A stretch of 64,000 nucleotides of DNA, taken from positions 17,796,501 to 17,860,500 of the forward strand of contig NC_057761.1 of NCBI RefSeq assembly GCF_010389155.1, given 5' to 3'. This DNA is from Erigeron canadensis (taxonomy: Eukaryota > Streptophyta > Magnoliopsida > Asterales > Asteraceae). How positions within the stretch are numbered: the stretch's first letter is position 1; each line of letters opens with the position of its first letter. Of the stretch, positions 61,101 through 64,000 are shown one piece after another. The notes under the pieces are model-generated. The model did not search any database. It worked only from the letters and a program-made list of their open reading frames with translations, and was not told the DNA's origin. A program made the position numbers and the translations under genes.

Positions 61101-64000
61101 GAGTTTATGGTTTTAAAGTCCACATGCGACATACGCTTGTGCCATAACCAATTTAACTCGGATGCTGACTTAGCAAAGAAACAAGTCTCACTATCAGTCT
61201 TGATAGGAGTGAAGTCTACAAGATATACATCTCTTTTTCTTGGTGCAACCAAGACGACTTCCTTGTTGATGTTTACTACAGTGCCTTGATGTTTATCAAG
61301 GATTACTTTGTAGTCAGCATCACATAGTTGACTTATGCTGATGAGATTATGCTTTAATCCATTTACATAAGCAACTTTAGAGAATTTTATGAGGCCATTA
61401 GAAAGAAGACCATACCCTTCAGTCTATCCAGTGGAGTTATCACCAAACACCAGTGTAGGACCAGGTGCCTCTGTATAGCTATCCAGCAGGGACTTAGAGC
61501 CAGTCATGTGTTTTGAACAACCGATGTCCAAATATCACACTCCTTTTCCCAGCGAGCCCTGCATGGATATAAAGAAAGGATTTAGGGTTCACTTTGTTCA
61601 TCTATTGCCATGTTAGCAGGATTAACTAAAGGTACTTCAGAGGAGGATTTTGGCTCTTCAGAGAGAGCCTCCTCAAGAGTAGTGTGATTTCCCACAGAGA
61701 CAAGACCAAAGGTGTTATCTTCATTGGAGGGCATTATGCTGGTTTCATTACTATGAAGATATGCATAGCTGCTCACTACATCAGGAGCACTATACTCAAC
61801 CAGCATTGAAGGTTGCCCCCAAGCATTTGAAATGACCCTCTGAGAATGGGGAAATTCAATGCGCTGAGCTGCAATGTATTCAGCAATGCTTTCATTTTTG
61901 ACAGAAGAAGTGTCACTGATTACTGGTTCAGTAGAGAGGTTCTCACTAATCCTTGTAGAGGAAGATGTTTTAGCAGATGCAGAGATGTTTGGTTGAACTA
62001 AACCGCTGGAGCATCTCTTGAGCTGACTGAAACACATTCAGAGGCAACATGTCCTCTGCTGCTACAAAGATAGCATTTTTTGTCAGAGGGGTTGCCATGA
62101 TTCTGAATGAGAAAGTCCCTCAACTGAGAAGAAAGATCATTCACTCGCTGAGTAAGCTCATTTATTTGAGGAAAAGATGAAGATGAAGCCTTGCTCTTTT
62201 GCTTAGACTTGGATTTATTCCTTTGTCTAAGTTTAGGAGGTGGCAATTGAGGAATAGGACCAAGGATGGACTCACCATGATGATTTTGAGGATTTTGATG
62301 TCCTCTAATCATGGTCCATGCTTGCCTTCCAGCAGGATAGGAAGAAGAGGAACCCTGCTGAGACTGATTCACTTGGTTAGGAGTCATGGATCTGATTTGA
62401 CGATTTGGAGTCACTGACCTCATTTACCTATGAGGTAAGTACTCCATGTTCGACACTGAGGATTGATTGTGCTGAGAAGGCACTTGTCCTCTTTGTGGAG
62501 TAGTAGGTCTCATTTGCTGATGTGGCAAATGTCCCCGCTGAGGAGTTATAGGCCTTACTTGCTGATGTGGCAAGTGTCCTCTCTGAGGAGTGGTAGACCT
62601 ATTTTGTAAAGGCACTCTTCCCCTTTTTGGAGTGTTATGCCTTAGATTTGATTTTAAAGGCATAGATTGAGATGCCATATGGGTTTGAGTGTTAGCAGGT
62701 ACAGCCTTTGTGGGAAGTACTTGCTGATGTCTTGCATCAGCAAACCTAACCCGTCTGTTCATTAGACGATCATGTTCAGACATGGGATTAGCATGGGTAG
62801 GTTCCAGCTGTGAGGAAGATTGAGCACTAGAGTGTTGCTGAACGACCTGATTAACTCGTTGAGGAGTACCATAGTCATAGGGAGCAGCAATAGTGCTTCT
62901 TTTAAAGGGCTCAACACCTTTTACAGATAGTCGCTGAGGAGCAATGGGTACATATCCATTACTTGAAATATCCCCTTTAAAGGTTCTGGGTGGAGAATGT
63001 TGAATTCTCCCTTCATGTGGCATCATGCCAACAATGGGAAGATGAGAGAACATGTCAAAAGTACTGGTTGATGAACTGGTACTTTTAACATTAGAGGAAG
63101 AGGGCACACTGGTGGAAGATGTAGCCTTAGAATCCATCTCAACATGGTAGTCATTTTGTCCCTTGACAAAATACCACTTTTTCATCTCTTCAGGAGAGAT
63201 GGAAGATGAAGATGGTGGAGGAATAGAGATTTTAGGCTTTACATCATCATTAAATGAGTCAGCAATAGAGGCAGCAACATCAAAATTGCCACCAATCACT
63301 GCTTGTACTTGAGTAGGGACTTGCTCACTCAAGCATTGATGATGAAATTTGGAAGCCTTTGACCAGGAGGTCACAATCTTCTTCAGATTAAAGACTTCAG
63401 CCTTGAGAGTTTCATTCTCAAGTTGTAGTTTCTGAGTCATTAACTCATGAGATTGAAGATCAATATGAACATTTTTCAATTTCATAAGTTTTTCAGATTT
63501 TTCACTTAACTCTACTCCAGCGGAGTTAAGTTTAGATTGAAGTTCAGCACGTAGACTTTCTACGAACTGAAGATCACAAGACAGAGACTCAATAATTTTG
63601 GTTTTGTCATGATCAGAAGAGGAAGAAAGAAGAGAGTGTACCTTTTTAACAGTGACGTTTACCCACTGACTAGAGGAAACTTGATCCTTTGTTAGAGCAT
63701 CACTGTCAACGAGTGTCATACGGCACATGGCATCAACATAATAATCATCATCAGAATTATCTGAGTCAGCCCAATCATGTTCTTCAGCAACTAGTCCTTT
63801 TGCTTGAACTTTGGCATCCTCTGTTTCAGCCACCTTTTCCTTCAGCTAATAGTATTTGTTCCTGTATTCATCAGCAGATTTAGAAGGATTAGGTTTGGGT
63901 GTTGCAGGAGTGGGAATAGAGACTCTACACTCCTTCTGGTAGTGTCCTTTTTTGCCACACCTCCAGCACTCTTCCTGTGATTTATCAACAGGAGGTTTGA
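58142..64000 (-). pseudogene. SIRE-like copia gag-pol polyprotein (5' end outside window), several stops
   Basis: Gag enters from the right edge with a zinc knuckle CWRCGKKGHYQKEC (about 63927-63968), an in-frame TAG at 63846-63848, a long Ser-rich and coiled region (63833-62424), and a second CCHC knuckle CYLCSSRGHVASEC (about 62035-62077). The protease region near 61525 reads LDIGCSKHMTG: the expected catalytic D-S/T-G is D-I-G, and the preceding Trp codon is TGA. Integrase (61252-60215) has LWHKRMSHVD, CGACEKGK, HMDLFGPV and LRSDHGTEF. RT (59684 to about 58700) has [27 protein letters not shown] and YVDDI (59082-59096). RNase H runs about 58620-58142, with AYSDSDYAGC-type and KTKHIDIRYHFIRD segments. 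At least five stops or frame breaks are spread along it, so this copy is not autonomous. Confidence 0.93.

Larger units (their letters stand above)
52427..64000 (-). mobile_element. SIRE-like Ty1/copia element with a long third ORF (5' end outside window)
   Basis: From the right edge leftward on the minus strand: gag with two zinc knuckles, protease, integrase, RT, RNase H, a 0.9-kb spacer with tandem repeats, a 4-kb third ORF, polypurine tract (GGGGAGAT, about 53076-53085) and 3' LTR 52427-53075 (649 bp, TG...CA). It inserted into the 5' LTR of copia element 1, whose sequence stops at 52426. CATTT (52422-52426) is the expected target duplication, with its partner beyond the window. An extra ORF after pol is the hallmark of the SIRE/Maximus group, whose extra ORF is usually described as envelope-like; assignment to that group is by organisation and sequence flavour only. 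Confidence 0.85.

Noticed and set aside
1..64000. CRISPR arrays, bacterial operons, ribosome binding sites, rRNA and tRNA genes
   Set aside because: Nothing of the kind is visible; the sequence is nuclear plant DNA by content.

Overview
The window looks like a repeat-rich, gene-poor stretch of a flowering-plant (eudicot) chromosome. Evidence is AT-rich intergenic DNA, GT-AG introns, plant-type F-box/LRR genes, a plant ER-type small heat-shock protein, and plant Ty1/copia and Ty3/gypsy elements. An aster-family (Asteraceae) source is my best guess from the style of the DUF1985/Ulp1-like genes and of a copia element with a long third ORF; this is inference, not proof.

Layout. (1) 1-1.6 kb: one intact gene, a small heat-shock protein for the secretory pathway, with heat-shock elements and a TATA box in front. 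(2) 3.1-23.3 kb: four decayed intron-containing genes. A (+, 3.1-7.1) has a DUF1985-like region; B (-, 10.4-7.7) and C (+, 11.6-14.9) carry Ulp1/C48 cysteine-protease domains; D (-, 23.3-15.4) is a long, acidic, coiled-coil protein. Their introns and spacers share arrays of a short motif, core GCTGAGTCAG. (3) 24.4-27.6 kb: a B3-like relic, CTGATA-rich arrays and a small intact-looking two-exon gene. (4) 27.7-36.5 kb: an F-box/LRR pseudogene split by a solo LTR that holds a second solo LTR, with a third solo LTR downstream. Each has a perfect 5-bp target duplication. (5) 38.5-41.7 kb: a second F-box/LRR pseudogene, repeat copies, and the start of an acidic host gene cut by a retrotransposon. 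(6) 41.7-64 kb: a nest of three elements. Copia element 1 (-) took a Tekay/Del-like gypsy element in its 3' LTR and a SIRE-like copia element in its 5' LTR; the latter runs off the right edge.

How the parts connect. Gene D matches, domain by domain, the third ORF of the SIRE-like copia element 30 kb away, but D has introns and no pol gene beside it. Genes A and D encode unrelated proteins yet carry the same intronic repeat in the same orientation relative to transcription. This recalls Arabidopsis VANDAL Mutator-like elements, whose anti-silencing proteins recognise short motifs built up in the element's own noncoding DNA. No transposase or element ends are visible here, so that comparison is a hypothesis. 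All alignments were made by eye.
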